DNA of 64,000 nucleotides from Citrobacter sp. wls619 (GTDB lineage: Bacteria; Pseudomonadota; Gammaproteobacteria; Enterobacterales; Enterobacteriaceae), in assembly GCF_005281345.1 (NCBI RefSeq), contig NZ_SZXJ01000044.1, positions 194,343 through 258,342 of the forward strand, given 5' to 3'. The notes beneath the pieces were generated by a model. The model worked only from the letters and a program-made list of their open reading frames with translations. It was not told the origin of the DNA and made no database searches. Shown here piece after piece: positions 1 to 10,768 of this stretch (positions are counted from its first letter, which is position 1; each line of letters begins with the position of its first letter). A program made the position numbers and the translations under genes.

Positions 1-101
1 AGGCGCATTAAACCCGATTCACTTCGTTTCGTCAACGAAATTTCTTCAAATCAATGCAGACTGCACAATCTATCACCACATTGCTGGTATTGCACGCATT
101 C

Positions 102-809
102 TCAGGCAAAAAATGCCGTCCATGCTGCGGAAAGCGGCATTGCCAGTAGCAGGGCGGGAAGCATATTCACCACCGCAAACATTTTGATTCCGCAAATACG
201 TAGACCCGTCGCCAGCAACAGCAGTCCGCCTACCGCGCTGAAATCGGCCATCATGGCTGGGGTTGTCAGCGGTAAAATCAGAGCCGCGCAGGTGGCGAGC
301 GTCAACTGGATTGCCAGCATCGGTATGAAAATGGCAGACACGGCGATCCCTAGCGAGCAGGCGAAGATAATAGCGGTGAAGAAATCGAGAAATGACTTCG
401 CGATTAAAATATTCGGATCGCCGGTCATCCCTTCATGGATCGCCCCGAAGATCCCGGTCCCGCTGGCGCAAAACAGCACGATGATGGCCACATAGCTCTG
501 GATGAAGGATTCGTGCGTGGTGTTGGCATCCGACCGGGTGAAAAGCTGCTGCGCTTTGGCGACCGCGGTATTGATCCCTTTTTCCAGATAACAGAACTCG
601 CCAATTAATGCACCGACCAACGTAGCCAGAACCATCACCGGTAGGTTAGCGCATTTGATAACCAGCAAAATACCAATCCCCAAAGAGCACAGTCCGAATA
701 TGGAGGTCATGGAGGCACGAATGCGTTCTGGTAAATGCTGGCTGAGTAGTGCGCCGAGAACGCCACCAAATAAAATGGCGGCAGCATTAATAAAGGGTCC
801 AATTACCAC
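102..809 (-). CDS. yqgA: YqgA, DUF554 family inner-membrane protein
   Basis: 235-residue, very hydrophobic protein with about six to seven predicted membrane segments and almost no soluble domain. Sequence and neighbourhood (divergent from speC) match E. coli YqgA, a DUF554 protein of unknown transport or channel role. The ATG at 809 gives the family's normal N-terminus (MVIGPFINAAAILFGG). Bases 1-101, downstream of the stop, hold no gene that I can recognise. The family assignment is firm. The function is unknown. Confidence 0.9.
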   Translation of the reverse strand: MVIGPFINAAAILFGGVLGALLSQHLPERIRASMTSIFGLCSLGIGILLVIKCANLPVMVLATLVGALIGEFCYLEKGINTAVAKAQQLFTRSDANTTHESFIQSYVAIIVLFCASGTGIFGAIHEGMTGDPNILIAKSFLDFFTAIIFACSLGIAVSAIFIPMLAIQLTLATCAALILPLTTPAMMADFSAVGGLLLLATGLRICGIKMFAVVNMLPALLLAMPLSAAWTAFFA

Positions 810-1266
810 GTTTGCTCCTGCATACCCATTATCGTCTTGATGCTAAAGGCAATTCTCTGGGTAAATTATGTTTTCAGAATGCATTATTATGCCGCGAATG
901 GCAGACGAAATGCTTGTTTATCTGTGAGGTCTATGCACTGGATTTTATCTTGCGCCTGATAGTGAAAGCTGCCATGATTGCGCGAATTTTCTCCTGTCTT
1001 AATGGGGCTGCCTGGGATGTTATTATTACCCTTACATCACCTTTCTGCGCGACGTTTGCCCCTTCCTGCGACATCTCTTTATTCTCTCACCATGCGGTGA
1101 CGGCAGCGCACGCTCACTGCAGGATAACAGTAAAATCAGAGGCTATCTGCTTTTACTGATGTCTGGCGGTCGGGGCTGGTGACCAGTTTGACCTGTCATT
1201 TCGTGGGGCTTAGCAATGCGGCTTTGCCCGGGACTTTTGATTCTCCCGATACGGGTTTTTGCGCTT
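810..1266. other. Divergent yqgA/speC control region
   Basis: 457 bases separate the two divergent start codons, so both promoters and a long speC leader must lie here. I see no convincing open reading frame: the one at 812-1159 has no recognisable protein and no good ribosome site. I could not pick a strong sigma-70 promoter. TTGACC at about 1186 is a weak -35 candidate. No known riboswitch or leader peptide was recognised. Confidence 0.5.
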
Positions 1267-3402
1267 ATGAAATCAATGAATATTGCCGCCAGTGGTGAAC
1301 TGGTTTCTCGTCTGTCTACTCATCGCAAGGTGGTGACGCTGGACAGTACCGATTTTACTGACGTCGCGGCAGTCGTCATTACCGTTGCGGACAGCCGCAG
1401 CGGGATCCTGGCTTTGCTGAAACGCACCGGGTTTCACATACCGGTGTTTATATTTTCAGAGACCAACGTGGATATACCCGCCGACGTTGAGGCGGTTATC
1501 TGCGGCAATGCGCAGGACTGGCTGGAGCTGGAGTCTGCCGCCTGTCGCTATGAGGAAGATCTGCTGCCGCCATTCTATGACACGCTGACGCAGTATGTTG
1601 AAATGGGGAACAGCACCTTTGCCTGCCCGGGACACCAACACGGTGAGTTTTTTAAGAAGCACCCTGCGGGCCGACATTTCTACGAGTTCTTTGGCGAGAA
1701 TCTGTTTCGCGCGGATATGTGCAACGCCGACGTTAAGCTTGGTGATCTGCTGATTCATGAAGGATCGGCAAAACATGCACAAAAATTTGCGGCTAAAGTT
1801 TTCCACGCCGATAAAACCTACTTTGTGCTGAACGGGACCTCTGCTGCAAATAAAGTGGTGACCAATGCGCTGCTGACACGTGGCGATCTGGTACTGTTTG
1901 ACCGTAACAACCATAAGTCGAACCACCATGGTGCGCTGATCCAGGCGGGCGCTACGCCAGTCTATCTGGAAGCGGCGCGTAATCCGTTTGGCTTTATTGG
2001 CGGTATTGATGAGCACTGCTTTGATGAGGCGTATCTGCGCCAGCAAATCCGCGATGTTGCACCGCATAAGGCTGACCAGCCGCGTCCGTTCCGTCTGGCG
2101 ATCATTCAACTTGGCACTTATGACGGCACGATCTACAACGCCCGGCAGGTGATCGACAAGATCGGTAGCCTGTGTGATTACATCCTGTTTGATTCCGCGT
2201 GGGTTGGCTACGAACAGTTTATCCCGATGATGGCCGATGGCTCGCCGCTGCTGCTGGAGCTTAATGCTAACGATCCGGGGATCTTTGTCACCCAGTCGGT
2301 GCATAAACAGCAGGCCGGATTCTCGCAAACCTCGCAGATCCACAAAAAAGATAACCATATTCGTGGTCAGGCGCGTTTCTGCCCGCATAAGCGCCTGAAC
2401 AACGCGTTTATGCTGCATGCTTCCACCAGCCCGTTTTATCCGCTGTTTGCGGCGCTGGATGTTAATGCCAAAATCCATGAAGGCGAGAGCGGTCGTCGGT
2501 TATGGGCGGAGTGCGTAGCGCTGGGAATTGAGGCCCGTAAAGCGATACTTACCCGCTGTAAGATGATTCAGCCGTTTATTCCCCCGTTGGTTGATGGTAA
2601 ACCGTGGGAAACCTATCCAACGGCGGTGATTGCCAGCGAGCGTCGCTTCTTTAGCTTTGAACCTGGCGAAAAATGGCATGGCTTTTCCGGTTATGCGCGT
2701 GACCAGTATTTTGTCGATCCCTGCAAGTTGCTGCTAACCACCCCCGGCATTGATGCACAAACCGGGAAATATACGGCGTTCGGTATCCCGGCAACGATCC
2801 TGGCGCACTACCTGCGTGAAAATGGCATCGTGCCGGAGAAATGCGATCTGAACTCGATTCTGTTCCTGCTCACTCCGGCAGAAAGCGCAGAAAAAATGGC
2901 ACAACTGGTGGCGATGTTGGCGCAGTTTGAACAGCATATTGAAGATGACACGCCGCTGGCTGACGTGTTGCCGACAATCTTCAATAAGTATCCGGTACGC
3001 TACCGGGACTACACGTTGCGTGAACTGTGTCAGGAGATGCATTCACTGTACGTCAGCTTTGATGTGAAGGATCTGCAAAAAGCGATGTTCCGCCAGGAGA
3101 GTCTGCCTGCCGTAGCGATGAACCCGCAGGATGCCAACAGCGCTTTTATCCGCGGTGATGTTGAACTGGTGCGTATTTGTGATGCCGCTGGTCGCATTGC
3201 GGCAGAAGGTGCGCTGCCTTATCCTCCGGGCGTGCTCTGTGTGGTACCAGGTGAAGTCTGGGGCGGGGCGGTACAGCGTTATTTTCTGGCGCTGGAAGAG
3301 GGCGTGAACCTGCTGCCGGGCTTTTCGCCGGAGCTGCAGGGCGTTTACAGTGAGACTGATGCGGACGGTATTAAGCGTCTGTATGGTTATGTTGTGAAGT
3401 AA
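1267..3402 (+). CDS. speC: Constitutive ornithine decarboxylase SpeC
   Basis: Decarboxylates L-ornithine to putrescine using pyridoxal phosphate (PLP). It is the biosynthetic, cytoplasmic enzyme of the fold-type I group III decarboxylases. From this start the product is 711 residues, exactly the E. coli length, with an N-terminal wing domain. The PLP-binding lysine lies in SVHKQQAGFSQ (near residue 355), after GTSAANK and the DSAWVGYEQF segment. The frame stays open upstream to an ATG at 1216 with a GGGG tract in front. I chose 1267 because it matches the known N-terminus MKSMNIAAS, although no clear Shine-Dalgarno sequence precedes it. It works in parallel with the speA-speB route encoded at 23-26 kb. 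Confidence 0.96.
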   Translation: MKSMNIAASGELVSRLSTHRKVVTLDSTDFTDVAAVVITVADSRSGILALLKRTGFHIPVFIFSETNVDIPADVEAVICGNAQDWLELESAACRYEEDLLPPFYDTLTQYVEMGNSTFACPGHQHGEFFKKHPAGRHFYEFFGENLFRADMCNADVKLGDLLIHEGSAKHAQKFAAKVFHADKTYFVLNGTSAANKVVTNALLTRGDLVLFDRNNHKSNHHGALIQAGATPVYLEAARNPFGFIGGIDEHCFDEAYLRQQIRDVAPHKADQPRPFRLAIIQLGTYDGTIYNARQVIDKIGSLCDYILFDSAWVGYEQFIPMMADGSPLLLELNANDPGIFVTQSVHKQQAGFSQTSQIHKKDNHIRGQARFCPHKRLNNAFMLHASTSPFYPLFAALDVNAKIHEGESGRRLWAECVALGIEARKAILTRCKMIQPFIPPLVDGKPWETYPTAVIASERRFFSFEPGEKWHGFSGYARDQYFVDPCKLLLTTPGIDAQTGKYTAFGIPATILAHYLRENGIVPEKCDLNSILFLLTPAESAEKMAQLVAMLAQFEQHIEDDTPLADVLPTIFNKYPVRYRDYTLRELCQEMHSLYVSFDVKDLQKAMFRQESLPAVAMNPQDANSAFIRGDVELVRICDAAGRIAAEGALPYPPGVLCVVPGEVWGGAVQRYFLALEEGVNLLPGFSPELQGVYSETDADGIKRLYGYVVK

Positions 3403-3415
3403 GCGCCATCTGGCC

Positions 3416-3447
3416 AAAAAGAAGGTCACCATTAGGTGACCTTCTTT
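3416..3447. terminator. Bidirectional terminator between speC and nupG
   Basis: Ten-base-pair stem GAAGGTCACC/GGTGACCTTC with an ATTA loop, flanked by A5 on the left and TTTC on the right. It lies between the convergent speC and nupG stop codons and can serve both. Confidence 0.85.
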
Positions 3448-3459
3448 CATCAATAAAGA

Positions 3460-4716
3460 TTAATGTGCGATAGTCTGCGTGCCAGTCGGAACGCGTACGT
3501 GTTTGTATTTAAACAGTGCCACGAAAGCGAAGGCCAGAACCAGTGAGTAGCCAGCGAAGATCAGCCACACCGTCTGCCAGTCAGTGATACCATTCAGCGT
3601 GTAGTACTCAACCACTTTACCGCTAACCAGGCCACCCAGAATACAACCGAAGCCGTTGGTCATCATCAGGAACATACCCTGTGCACTGGCGCGGATTTCA
3701 GGACGTACCTCTTTCTCTACAAACACGGAGCCAGAGATGTTGAAGAAGTCGAAGGCGCAGCCGTAAACAATCATCGACAGAACCAGCAGCACGGTACCGA
3801 ACGGAGTCGGATCGCCGTAGGCAAACAGACCGAAGCGCAGCATCCACGCCACGATACTGATAAGCATAACGTTCTTGATACCGTAACGGCTTAAGAAGAA
3901 CGGAATGGTCAGGATAAACAGGGTTTCAGAGATCTGGGAAATCGACATCATCACCGACGCGTGCTCAACGATAAAGCTACCAGAGAACAGCGGGTTGTTA
4001 TCGAAGCTGTGCAGGAAGGTATTACCGAACATATTGGTAATCTGCAATTCTGCGCCCAGCATCATTGAGAAGATGAAGAAAATAGCCATCCGCTTGTTTT
4101 TAAACAGCGCGAAGGCGTCCAGACCGAGCATTGATGTCCAGCTCTGGTTTTTCTGCTGATTGGCTACCGGAATGTGCGGCAGCGTCAGGGTGAACAGGAC
4201 CAATACGACGGATAACGTTGCGCCGATATAAAGCTGCATGTGGCTCAGTTCAAAGCCAGAGAAGCTAACCGCCCACATGGCCAGAATAAAGCCGATGGTG
4301 CCCCAGATGCGGATTGGCGGGAAGTCGGTGACAATATCCATCCCGGCAGACTGCAGGCGATAGTAAGAGATGGTGTTGATTAACCCGAGCGTTGGCATAT
4401 AGGCCAGCGAGTTAAGCAAAATCACAAAGAACATGGCCCCAGGCGTGGTCACTTCGGCTGCGGCGAACAGCGTTCCTGCACCGACCAGGTGGCAAAGCGC
4501 ATAAACCCATTTCGCACTGATCCATTTGTCTGCCACGATCCCTAACAGGGTCGGCATAAACACGGCGGCAATCCCCAGCGAGCTATACACTGCGCCGATG
4601 GATGCACCGTCAAATTTAAGGGTGACAAACATATAGGAGCCGAGGGTTGTCAGCCAACTCCCCCACAGGCAGAACTGCAGAAACGAGAGAACTTTCAGCT
4701 GCAGCTTAAGATTCAT
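3460..4716 (-). CDS. nupG: High-affinity nucleoside/H+ symporter NupG
   Basis: Inner-membrane permease of the nucleoside:H+ symporter family (major facilitator superfamily) that imports purine and pyrimidine nucleosides. The 418-residue product has twelve hydrophobic segments and matches E. coli NupG almost throughout, including the start MNLKLQLKVLSFLQFCLWG. The frame extends 20 codons further upstream, but the ATG at 4716 is preceded by GAGG at good spacing and gives the family N-terminus. The gene is monocistronic and convergent with speC. Expression in E. coli is under CRP and CytR/DeoR, which fits the upstream sites. Confidence 0.96.
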   Translation of the reverse strand: MNLKLQLKVLSFLQFCLWGSWLTTLGSYMFVTLKFDGASIGAVYSSLGIAAVFMPTLLGIVADKWISAKWVYALCHLVGAGTLFAAAEVTTPGAMFFVILLNSLAYMPTLGLINTISYYRLQSAGMDIVTDFPPIRIWGTIGFILAMWAVSFSGFELSHMQLYIGATLSVVLVLFTLTLPHIPVANQQKNQSWTSMLGLDAFALFKNKRMAIFFIFSMMLGAELQITNMFGNTFLHSFDNNPLFSGSFIVEHASVMMSISQISETLFILTIPFFLSRYGIKNVMLISIVAWMLRFGLFAYGDPTPFGTVLLVLSMIVYGCAFDFFNISGSVFVEKEVRPEIRASAQGMFLMMTNGFGCILGGLVSGKVVEYYTLNGITDWQTVWLIFAGYSLVLAFAFVALFKYKHVRVPTGTQTIAH

Positions 4717-4778
4717 GTTAATTTCCTCACACCGTAATGCGGATGGATGTTTTAAAAGGCACATTTGCCGTTGCAATA

Positions 4779-4858
4779 TGATGTGATTCTATCAATGAGA
4801 GACACTCTTTTTTTGTTAGCTGTGACAAATATTTGCAAACAATTTCTAATTGCAAAGC
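4779..4858 (-). promoter_or_regulatory. Putative CRP/CytR region of nupG
   Basis: Two CRP-like half-sites (TGTGA at 4782 and 4821) with poor partner halves surround an inverted pair TTTGCAAA...TTGCAAAG that resembles CytR half-sites. E. coli nupG is known to be controlled by tandem CRP sites with CytR between them. The exact limits here are inferred. Confidence 0.45.
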
Positions 4859-4885
4859 AAAATAGTGACGGAGTTAACACTTTTC

Positions 4886-4921
4886 CCTCCTCTGCTGCGG
4901 GAATGAGCGAGCAGAGGAGGA
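4886..4921 (-). terminator. Strong hairpin after mltC
   Basis: Eleven-base-pair stem CCTCCTCTGCT/AGCAGAGGAGG directly beyond the mltC stop codon. There is no clear uridine run on the mltC strand, so it may stabilise the mRNA 3' end or need Rho. Confidence 0.55.
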
Positions 4922-4926
4922 GGGGA

Positions 4927-6380
<1,454 letters not shown>

Positions 6381-6395
6381 CTATCGACCGGTACG

Positions 6396-7448
6396 TTAAA
6401 CCTGGGTGCCGGCACGTAATTGCTGTAACAAACGCTCCACGGGGGCCGCCAGTCCGACCGACGGCGGTTGCGCTAAGTTATACCAGAGCGCGTTGCCTTC
6501 ATCCATGCATGAGCTGAATGAAGACACGGGAAGCCACATAGGCACAATATCTAAGTGGAAATGGCTAAAGGTATGGCGAAACGCATTAAGTTGGGTCAGA
6601 TTATCTGCGTTAATTTGTCGTTGCGCCAGCCAGTTGCGTAGCCCATCTTCATCGTCAAACTGCGGAAAACAGTATAAGCCACCCCATAAGCCGCTGGGTG
6701 GCCGCTGTGCAAGCAACACGTCATCGCCTTGCTGCAACAGTAAAAAATAGCCTGTACGTTCGGGTAGCGTCTGTTTGGGCTTTTTACCTGGGTACTGCGC
6801 CCAGCTTGCATTGGCGCTTGCCACACAGCCATTTTCTAACGGGCACAGGGAGCACTTAGGCTTTGAGCGCGTGCAGACCATGGCCCCTAAATCCATCATT
6901 GCTTGGTTGAAACGCTCAACGCCGTGGGCGGGTGTGACTTGCTCGCTCAGTTCCCACAGTTTCTTCTCGACCTCTTTCTTACCCGGCCAGCCGCTGACAG
7001 CATAACAGCGAGCGAGCACGCGTTTGACGTTGCCGTCGAGAATCGGAAAATGCTGACCCAGAGAAAGCGAAAGGATCGCGCCTGCAGTTGAACGTCCGAC
7101 GCCAGGCAGGGCGGCCACCTCATCAAAGGTTTGCGGAAATATACCGCTATGCAGGGTGACCACCTGCTGCGCGGCTTTATGCAGATTTCGGGCTCGGGCG
7201 TAATAGCCAAGGCCGGTCCATAAATGCAACACTTCATCCAGCGGCGCATGGGCTAAATCCGTAACCGTTGGGAAGCGCGCCATAAAACGCTCATAATAAG
7301 GGATGACGGTCGCAACCTGGGTTTGTTGCAGCATGACTTCTGAGAGCCATACTTTGTAAGGCGTCTTGTCAATTTGCCAGGGCAGCGTTTTCCGCCCGTA
7401 TTTGTCGTACCAGCTCAACACCTGAGCCGAAAATTGAGACGCTTGCAT
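6396..7448 (-). CDS. mutY: Adenine DNA glycosylase MutY
   Basis: Removes adenine mispaired with 8-oxoguanine or guanine, preventing G:C to T:A transversions. The 350-residue product has the helix-hairpin-helix [10 protein letters not shown] (about 114-123), catalytic Glu37 and Asp138 (ILDGNVKR), and the four [4Fe-4S] cysteines at 192, 199, 202 and 208. A C-terminal NUDIX-like domain recognises 8-oxoG. The open frame extends 48 codons upstream, but the start [11 protein letters not shown] at 7448 matches the family. Its first gene neighbour downstream is yggX. It diverges from trmB across 160 bases. Confidence 0.97.
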   Translation of the reverse strand: MQASQFSAQVLSWYDKYGRKTLPWQIDKTPYKVWLSEVMLQQTQVATVIPYYERFMARFPTVTDLAHAPLDEVLHLWTGLGYYARARNLHKAAQQVVTLHSGIFPQTFDEVAALPGVGRSTAGAILSLSLGQHFPILDGNVKRVLARCYAVSGWPGKKEVEKKLWELSEQVTPAHGVERFNQAMMDLGAMVCTRSKPKCSLCPLENGCVASANASWAQYPGKKPKQTLPERTGYFLLLQQGDDVLLAQRPPSGLWGGLYCFPQFDDEDGLRNWLAQRQINADNLTQLNAFRHTFSHFHLDIVPMWLPVSSFSSCMDEGNALWYNLAQPPSVGLAAPVERLLQQLRAGTQV

Positions 7449-7608
7449 GATTACCGTTTCATTATTGCCGGGGGCAAGATTGCAGCACAGCGGCAACGGG
7501 GTGTAAACCGGAACTTTCCGCTGCTCACTTTCTTCCTTTACTTGCATCCGGCAACTAACTTTGGATAATGCCCGTTTTCGGAACTCAAACACAGCAGACT
7601 AAACTTTT

Positions 7609-8328
7609 ATGAAGAACGACGTCATTTCACCGGAATTTGATGAAAACGGCCGCCCTTTGCGCCGGATTCGTAGTTTTGTTCGTCGCCAGGGGCGACTGAC
7701 GAAAGGGCAAGAACACGCGCTGGAAAACTACTGGCCGGTGATGGGCGTTGAGTTCAGCGAAGAGCCCGTGGATTTCACAACGCTGTTTGGTCGCGATGCG
7801 CCAGTGACGCTGGAAATTGGTTTTGGTATGGGTGCTTCGCTGGTAGCGATGGCGAAAGCGTGCCCGGAACAAAATTTCCTCGGCATTGAGGTTCACTCGC
7901 CGGGCGTTGGCGCGTGTCTGGCATCAGCCCATGAAGAGGGCGTCGAGAATCTGCGCGTCATGTGCCATGATGCCGTTGAAGTCCTGCATAAAATGATTCC
8001 TGACAATTCTTTATCTATGGTTCAGCTGTTTTTCCCTGACCCGTGGCATAAAGCACGTCATAATAAACGCCGTATCGTTCAGGTACCGTTTGCTGAACAT
8101 ATCTTAAGCAAGCTGAAGCTGGGCGGCGTGTTCCACATGGCAACCGACTGGGAAGCCTATGCGGAGCACATGCTTGAAGTGATGTCCTCGATTGACGGGT
8201 ATAAAAACCAGTCAGAGAGTAACGATTATGTACCGCGCCCACAATCGCGCCCGGTAACCAAATTTGAACAACGTGGTCATCGTCTTGGCCACGGCGTATG
8301 GGACTTAATGTTCGAGAGGGTGAAATAA
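7609..8328 (+). CDS. trmB: tRNA (guanine-N7-)-methyltransferase TrmB
   Basis: Uses S-adenosylmethionine to form m7G46 in the variable loop of tRNAs. The product is 239 residues, the same length as E. coli TrmB (YggH/TrmI). It has the Rossmann SAM-binding motif [11 protein letters not shown] at residues 68-78 and the family signature [14 protein letters not shown] at about 142-155, which contributes to catalysis and tRNA binding. The stop codon overlaps the yggL start by one base (TAATG), indicating translational coupling. Confidence 0.96.
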   Translation: MKNDVISPEFDENGRPLRRIRSFVRRQGRLTKGQEHALENYWPVMGVEFSEEPVDFTTLFGRDAPVTLEIGFGMGASLVAMAKACPEQNFLGIEVHSPGVGACLASAHEEGVENLRVMCHDAVEVLHKMIPDNSLSMVQLFFPDPWHKARHNKRRIVQVPFAEHILSKLKLGGVFHMATDWEAYAEHMLEVMSSIDGYKNQSESNDYVPRPQSRPVTKFEQRGHRLGHGVWDLMFERVK

Positions 8329-8654
8329 TGGCAAAGAACCGTAGCCGTCGTTTGCGTAAAAAAATGCACATCGACGAATTCCAGGAAGTCGGATTTTCGG
8401 TTGCATGGCGTTTCCCGGAAGGTACATCGGGCGAGCAGGTTGATAAAATCGTTGATGACTTTATTGAGGAAGTGATTGAGCCGAACAAGCTGGCTTTTGA
8501 CGGCAGCGGCTATCTGGCCTGGGAAGGTCTGATCTGCCTGCAGGAAATCGGCAAATGCACCGAAGAGCATCAGGAGATTGTCCGTAAGTGGCTGGAAGAG
8601 CACAAACTTGAAGAAGTGCGCACCAGCGAACTTTTCGATGTTTGGTGGGACTAA
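8328..8654 (+). CDS. yggL: YggL, DUF469 family ribosome-associated protein
   Basis: 108-residue acidic/basic cytosolic protein identical in length to E. coli YggL, starting [20 protein letters not shown] and ending SELFDVWWD. It belongs to the DUF469 (YggL) family, for which binding to the 50S ribosomal subunit has been reported. The ATG shares an A with the trmB stop. A start ten codons upstream inside trmB is possible, but it does not match the family. Confidence 0.93.
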   Translation: MAKNRSRRLRKKMHIDEFQEVGFSVAWRFPEGTSGEQVDKIVDDFIEEVIEPNKLAFDGSGYLAWEGLICLQEIGKCTEEHQEIVRKWLEEHKLEEVRTSELFDVWWD

Positions 8655-8662
8655 GTAGCACA

Positions 8663-8687
8663 GGGTCGGCAAATGCCGGCCCGATTT
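8663..8687 (+). terminator. Weak hairpin between yggL and yggN
   Basis: Stem GGGTCGGCA/TGCCGGCCC (one G-T pair) followed by only GATTT. It could be a partial terminator or a processing site between yggL and yggN. Confidence 0.4.
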
Positions 8688-8703
8688 GTATTGAGGGATA
8701 GAT

Positions 8704-9423
8704 ATGATGCGCAAAACGCTGCTGGCGGCAGTCCTCACGTTCACGGCGATGGCCGCACATGCAGATTATCAGTGCAGCGTCACCCCACGTGACGATGTGA
8801 TTTTGAGCCCGCAAACGGTGCAGGTGAAAGGCGAAAACGGCGATCTGGTTATCACGCCGGCTGGCAACGTCACCTTCAACGGCAAACAGTACACCCTGAA
8901 TGCTGCACAGCGTGAGCAGGCCAAAGATTATCAGGCGGCATTGCGAAGCAGTCTGCCATGGATTGATGAGGGAGCCAGAGCGCGTGTGGAAAAAGGACGC
9001 GTGGCGCTGGATAAAATCATCGCCAAAGAAGTGGGTGAAAGCAGCAACATGCGTGGCCGCTTAACCAAGCTTGATGCGCAATTAAAAGAGCAGATGAATC
9101 GTATCATCGAGCACCGTACAGACGGTCTGACCTTTCATTATAAGGCAATCGATCAGGTGCGTGCTGATGGCCAACAGTTAGTCAATCAGGCGATGGGCGG
9201 CATTTTGCAGGATAGCATTAACGAAATGGGTGCTAAAGCCGTGCTCAAAGGCGGCGGTAATCCGCTGCAGGGTGTGCTCGGTAGTCTGGGCGGTTTGCAA
9301 ACGTCAATTCAGAATGAGTGGAAGAATCAGGAACAAGACTTCCAGCAGTTTGGCAAAGATGTTTGCGCCCGCGTCGTGACGCTGGAAAACGATCGTAAAA
9401 CGCTGGTTAGTAGTCTGAAATAA
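8704..9423 (+). CDS. yggN: YggN, DUF2884 family periplasmic protein
   Basis: 239 residues with a clear Sec signal peptide (MMRKTLLAAVLTFTAMAAHA, cleavage before DYQC) and two cysteines (Cys23 and one near the C-terminus at about 218) that could form a disulfide. The central part is rich in charged helices. It matches E. coli YggN (DUF2884), of unknown function. It probably shares the trmB-yggL transcript and ends in a strong terminator. Confidence 0.9.
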   Translation: MMRKTLLAAVLTFTAMAAHADYQCSVTPRDDVILSPQTVQVKGENGDLVITPAGNVTFNGKQYTLNAAQREQAKDYQAALRSSLPWIDEGARARVEKGRVALDKIIAKEVGESSNMRGRLTKLDAQLKEQMNRIIEHRTDGLTFHYKAIDQVRADGQQLVNQAMGGILQDSINEMGAKAVLKGGGNPLQGVLGSLGGLQTSIQNEWKNQEQDFQQFGKDVCARVVTLENDRKTLVSSLK

Positions 9424-9438
9424 TCTTCACCTCTTTTT

Positions 9439-9470
9439 AACGGCACAGAAACATTTCTGTGCCGTTTTAT
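9439..9470 (+). terminator. Rho-independent terminator of yggN
   Basis: Twelve-base-pair stem AACGGCACAGAA/TTCTGTGCCGTT with a short loop, followed by TTTATTTT. Confidence 0.9.
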
Positions 9471-9489
9471 TTTGTGTTTATCTTCTTTT

Positions 9490-9532
9490 TTGATATCCAT
9501 CTCTAAGAATGACAATTTGATGGAGATATAAA
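9490..9532 (+). promoter_or_regulatory. Putative FNR-dependent ansB promoter
   Basis: TTGAT-ATCC-ATCTC (9490-9503) matches eight of ten positions of the FNR consensus TTGAT-N4-ATCAA. Its centre lies 30 bases before TATAAA/ATATAA (9526-9532), the geometry of a class II FNR promoter with the site at -41.5. E. coli ansB is known to need FNR and CRP under anaerobic conditions. I did not find an equally good CRP site. Confidence 0.6.
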
Positions 9533-9612
9533 TCTGGTTAATTGGATTGCATCACATTATTCATCTGTGGGATGGACATAATGCAGCAAATTCAAGTAAC
9601 TGGAGAAATAAC

Positions 9613-10659
9613 ATGGAGTTTTTCAGAAAAACGGCACTGGCAGCACTGGTTATGGGTTTCAGCGGTGCAGCGCTGGCATTACCTAATATCACCATTTTAG
9701 CGACTGGCGGGACGATTGCTGGTGGCGGTGATTCCGCGACAAAATCTAACTACACGGCGGGTAAAGTTGGTGTAGAAAACCTGGTAGATGCAGTGCCTCA
9801 GCTGAAAGACATTGCGGTCGTGAAAGGTGAGCAGGTAGTGAATATCGGCTCCCAGGATATGAATGACGAAGTCTGGTTAACGCTGGCGAAGAAGATTAAT
9901 ACCGAGTGTGATAAAACCGACGGCTTCGTGGTAACGCATGGTACGGATACCATGGAAGAAACCGCCTATTTCCTCGACCTGACCGTCAAGTGCAACAAGC
10001 CGGTGGTACTGGTCGGCGCAATGCGTCCGTCTACGGGTATGAGCGCCGATGGCCCGTTCAACCTGTATAACGCAGTGGTAACCGCCGCAGATAAAGCCTC
10101 AGCTAACCGCGGTGTGCTGGTGGTGATGAACGACACCGTTATGGATGGTCGCGACGTGACCAAAACCAATACCACCGATGTCGCTACCTTCAAATCCGTT
10201 AACTATGGCCCGCTGGGTTATATCCATAACGGAAAAATCGATTACCAGCGTACGCCTGCGCGTAAGCACACCACATCGACTCCGTTTGATGTGTCTAAGC
10301 TGACCGAGCTGCCGAAAGTGGGGATTGTTTACAACTACGCGAATGCTTCTGACCTGCCGGCAAAAGCGCTGGTTGATGCCGGTTACGCCGGGATCGTCAG
10401 TGCAGGTGTCGGTAACGGCAACCTGTATAAAACCATTTTTGATACGCTGGCAACTGCCGCGCATAAAGGTACGGTAGTCGTACGTTCATCCCGTGTACCG
10501 ACGGGGGCAACTACCCAGGATGCGGAAGTGGATGATGCGAAATACGGATTTGTGGCGTCAGGCTCGCTGAACCCGCAAAAAGCGCGTGTTCTGCTGCAGC
10601 TGGCGCTGACCGAAACCAAAGATCCTAAGCAGATTCAGGAAATGTTTAATCAGTATTAA
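9613..10659 (+). CDS. ansB: Periplasmic L-asparaginase II
   Basis: Hydrolyses asparagine to aspartate and ammonia in the periplasm, feeding fumarate respiration under anaerobiosis. The 348-residue precursor has a signal peptide ending GAALA|LPN. The nucleophile threonine is in ATGGTIAGGG, and the second catalytic block is HGTDTMEET. Both are type II asparaginase hallmarks. The ATG at 9613 has GGAG eight bases upstream. Upstream in-frame codons from 9547 do not belong to the family. In E. coli K-12 yggM follows ansB, but here only a REP cluster separates ansB from the convergent hemW. Confidence 0.97.
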   Translation: MEFFRKTALAALVMGFSGAALALPNITILATGGTIAGGGDSATKSNYTAGKVGVENLVDAVPQLKDIAVVKGEQVVNIGSQDMNDEVWLTLAKKINTECDKTDGFVVTHGTDTMEETAYFLDLTVKCNKPVVLVGAMRPSTGMSADGPFNLYNAVVTAADKASANRGVLVVMNDTVMDGRDVTKTNTTDVATFKSVNYGPLGYIHNGKIDYQRTPARKHTTSTPFDVSKLTELPKVGIVYNYANASDLPAKALVDAGYAGIVSAGVGNGNLYKTIFDTLATAAHKGTVVVRSSRVPTGATTQDAEVDDAKYGFVASGSLNPQKARVLLQLALTETKDPKQIQEMFNQY

Positions 10660-10689
10660 TGGCTGAAGATGGCTGCGCTTATCGTCCTA

Positions 10690-10768
10690 ACCCTGTAGGC
10701 CTGATAAGCGTAGCGTCATCAGGCAATTTGCCGGATACGGCTCAAGGCCTTATCCGGCTACATCGTAA
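10690..10768. repeat. BIME (two REP units)
   Basis: Two REP-like stems: TGTAGGCCTGATAAGCG/CGTCATCAGGCA, then TTGCCGGAT...CTTATCCGGCTACA. They lie between the convergent ansB and hemW genes. Confidence 0.75.

Noticed and set aside
1-101. tRNA gene or attachment site at the left edge
   Set aside because: In E. coli a phenylalanine tRNA gene lies beyond yqgA, but no tRNA 3' end or cloverleaf is visible in these 101 bases.
812-1159. 115-codon frame in the yqgA-speC gap
   Set aside because: No ribosome site, no family, and composition unlike the neighbouring genes.
7449-7592. 48-residue N-terminal extension of MutY
   Set aside because: The frame is open, but the family start [10 protein letters not shown] at 7448 gives the exact 350-residue length. 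The extension lies in the divergent mutY/trmB promoter region.
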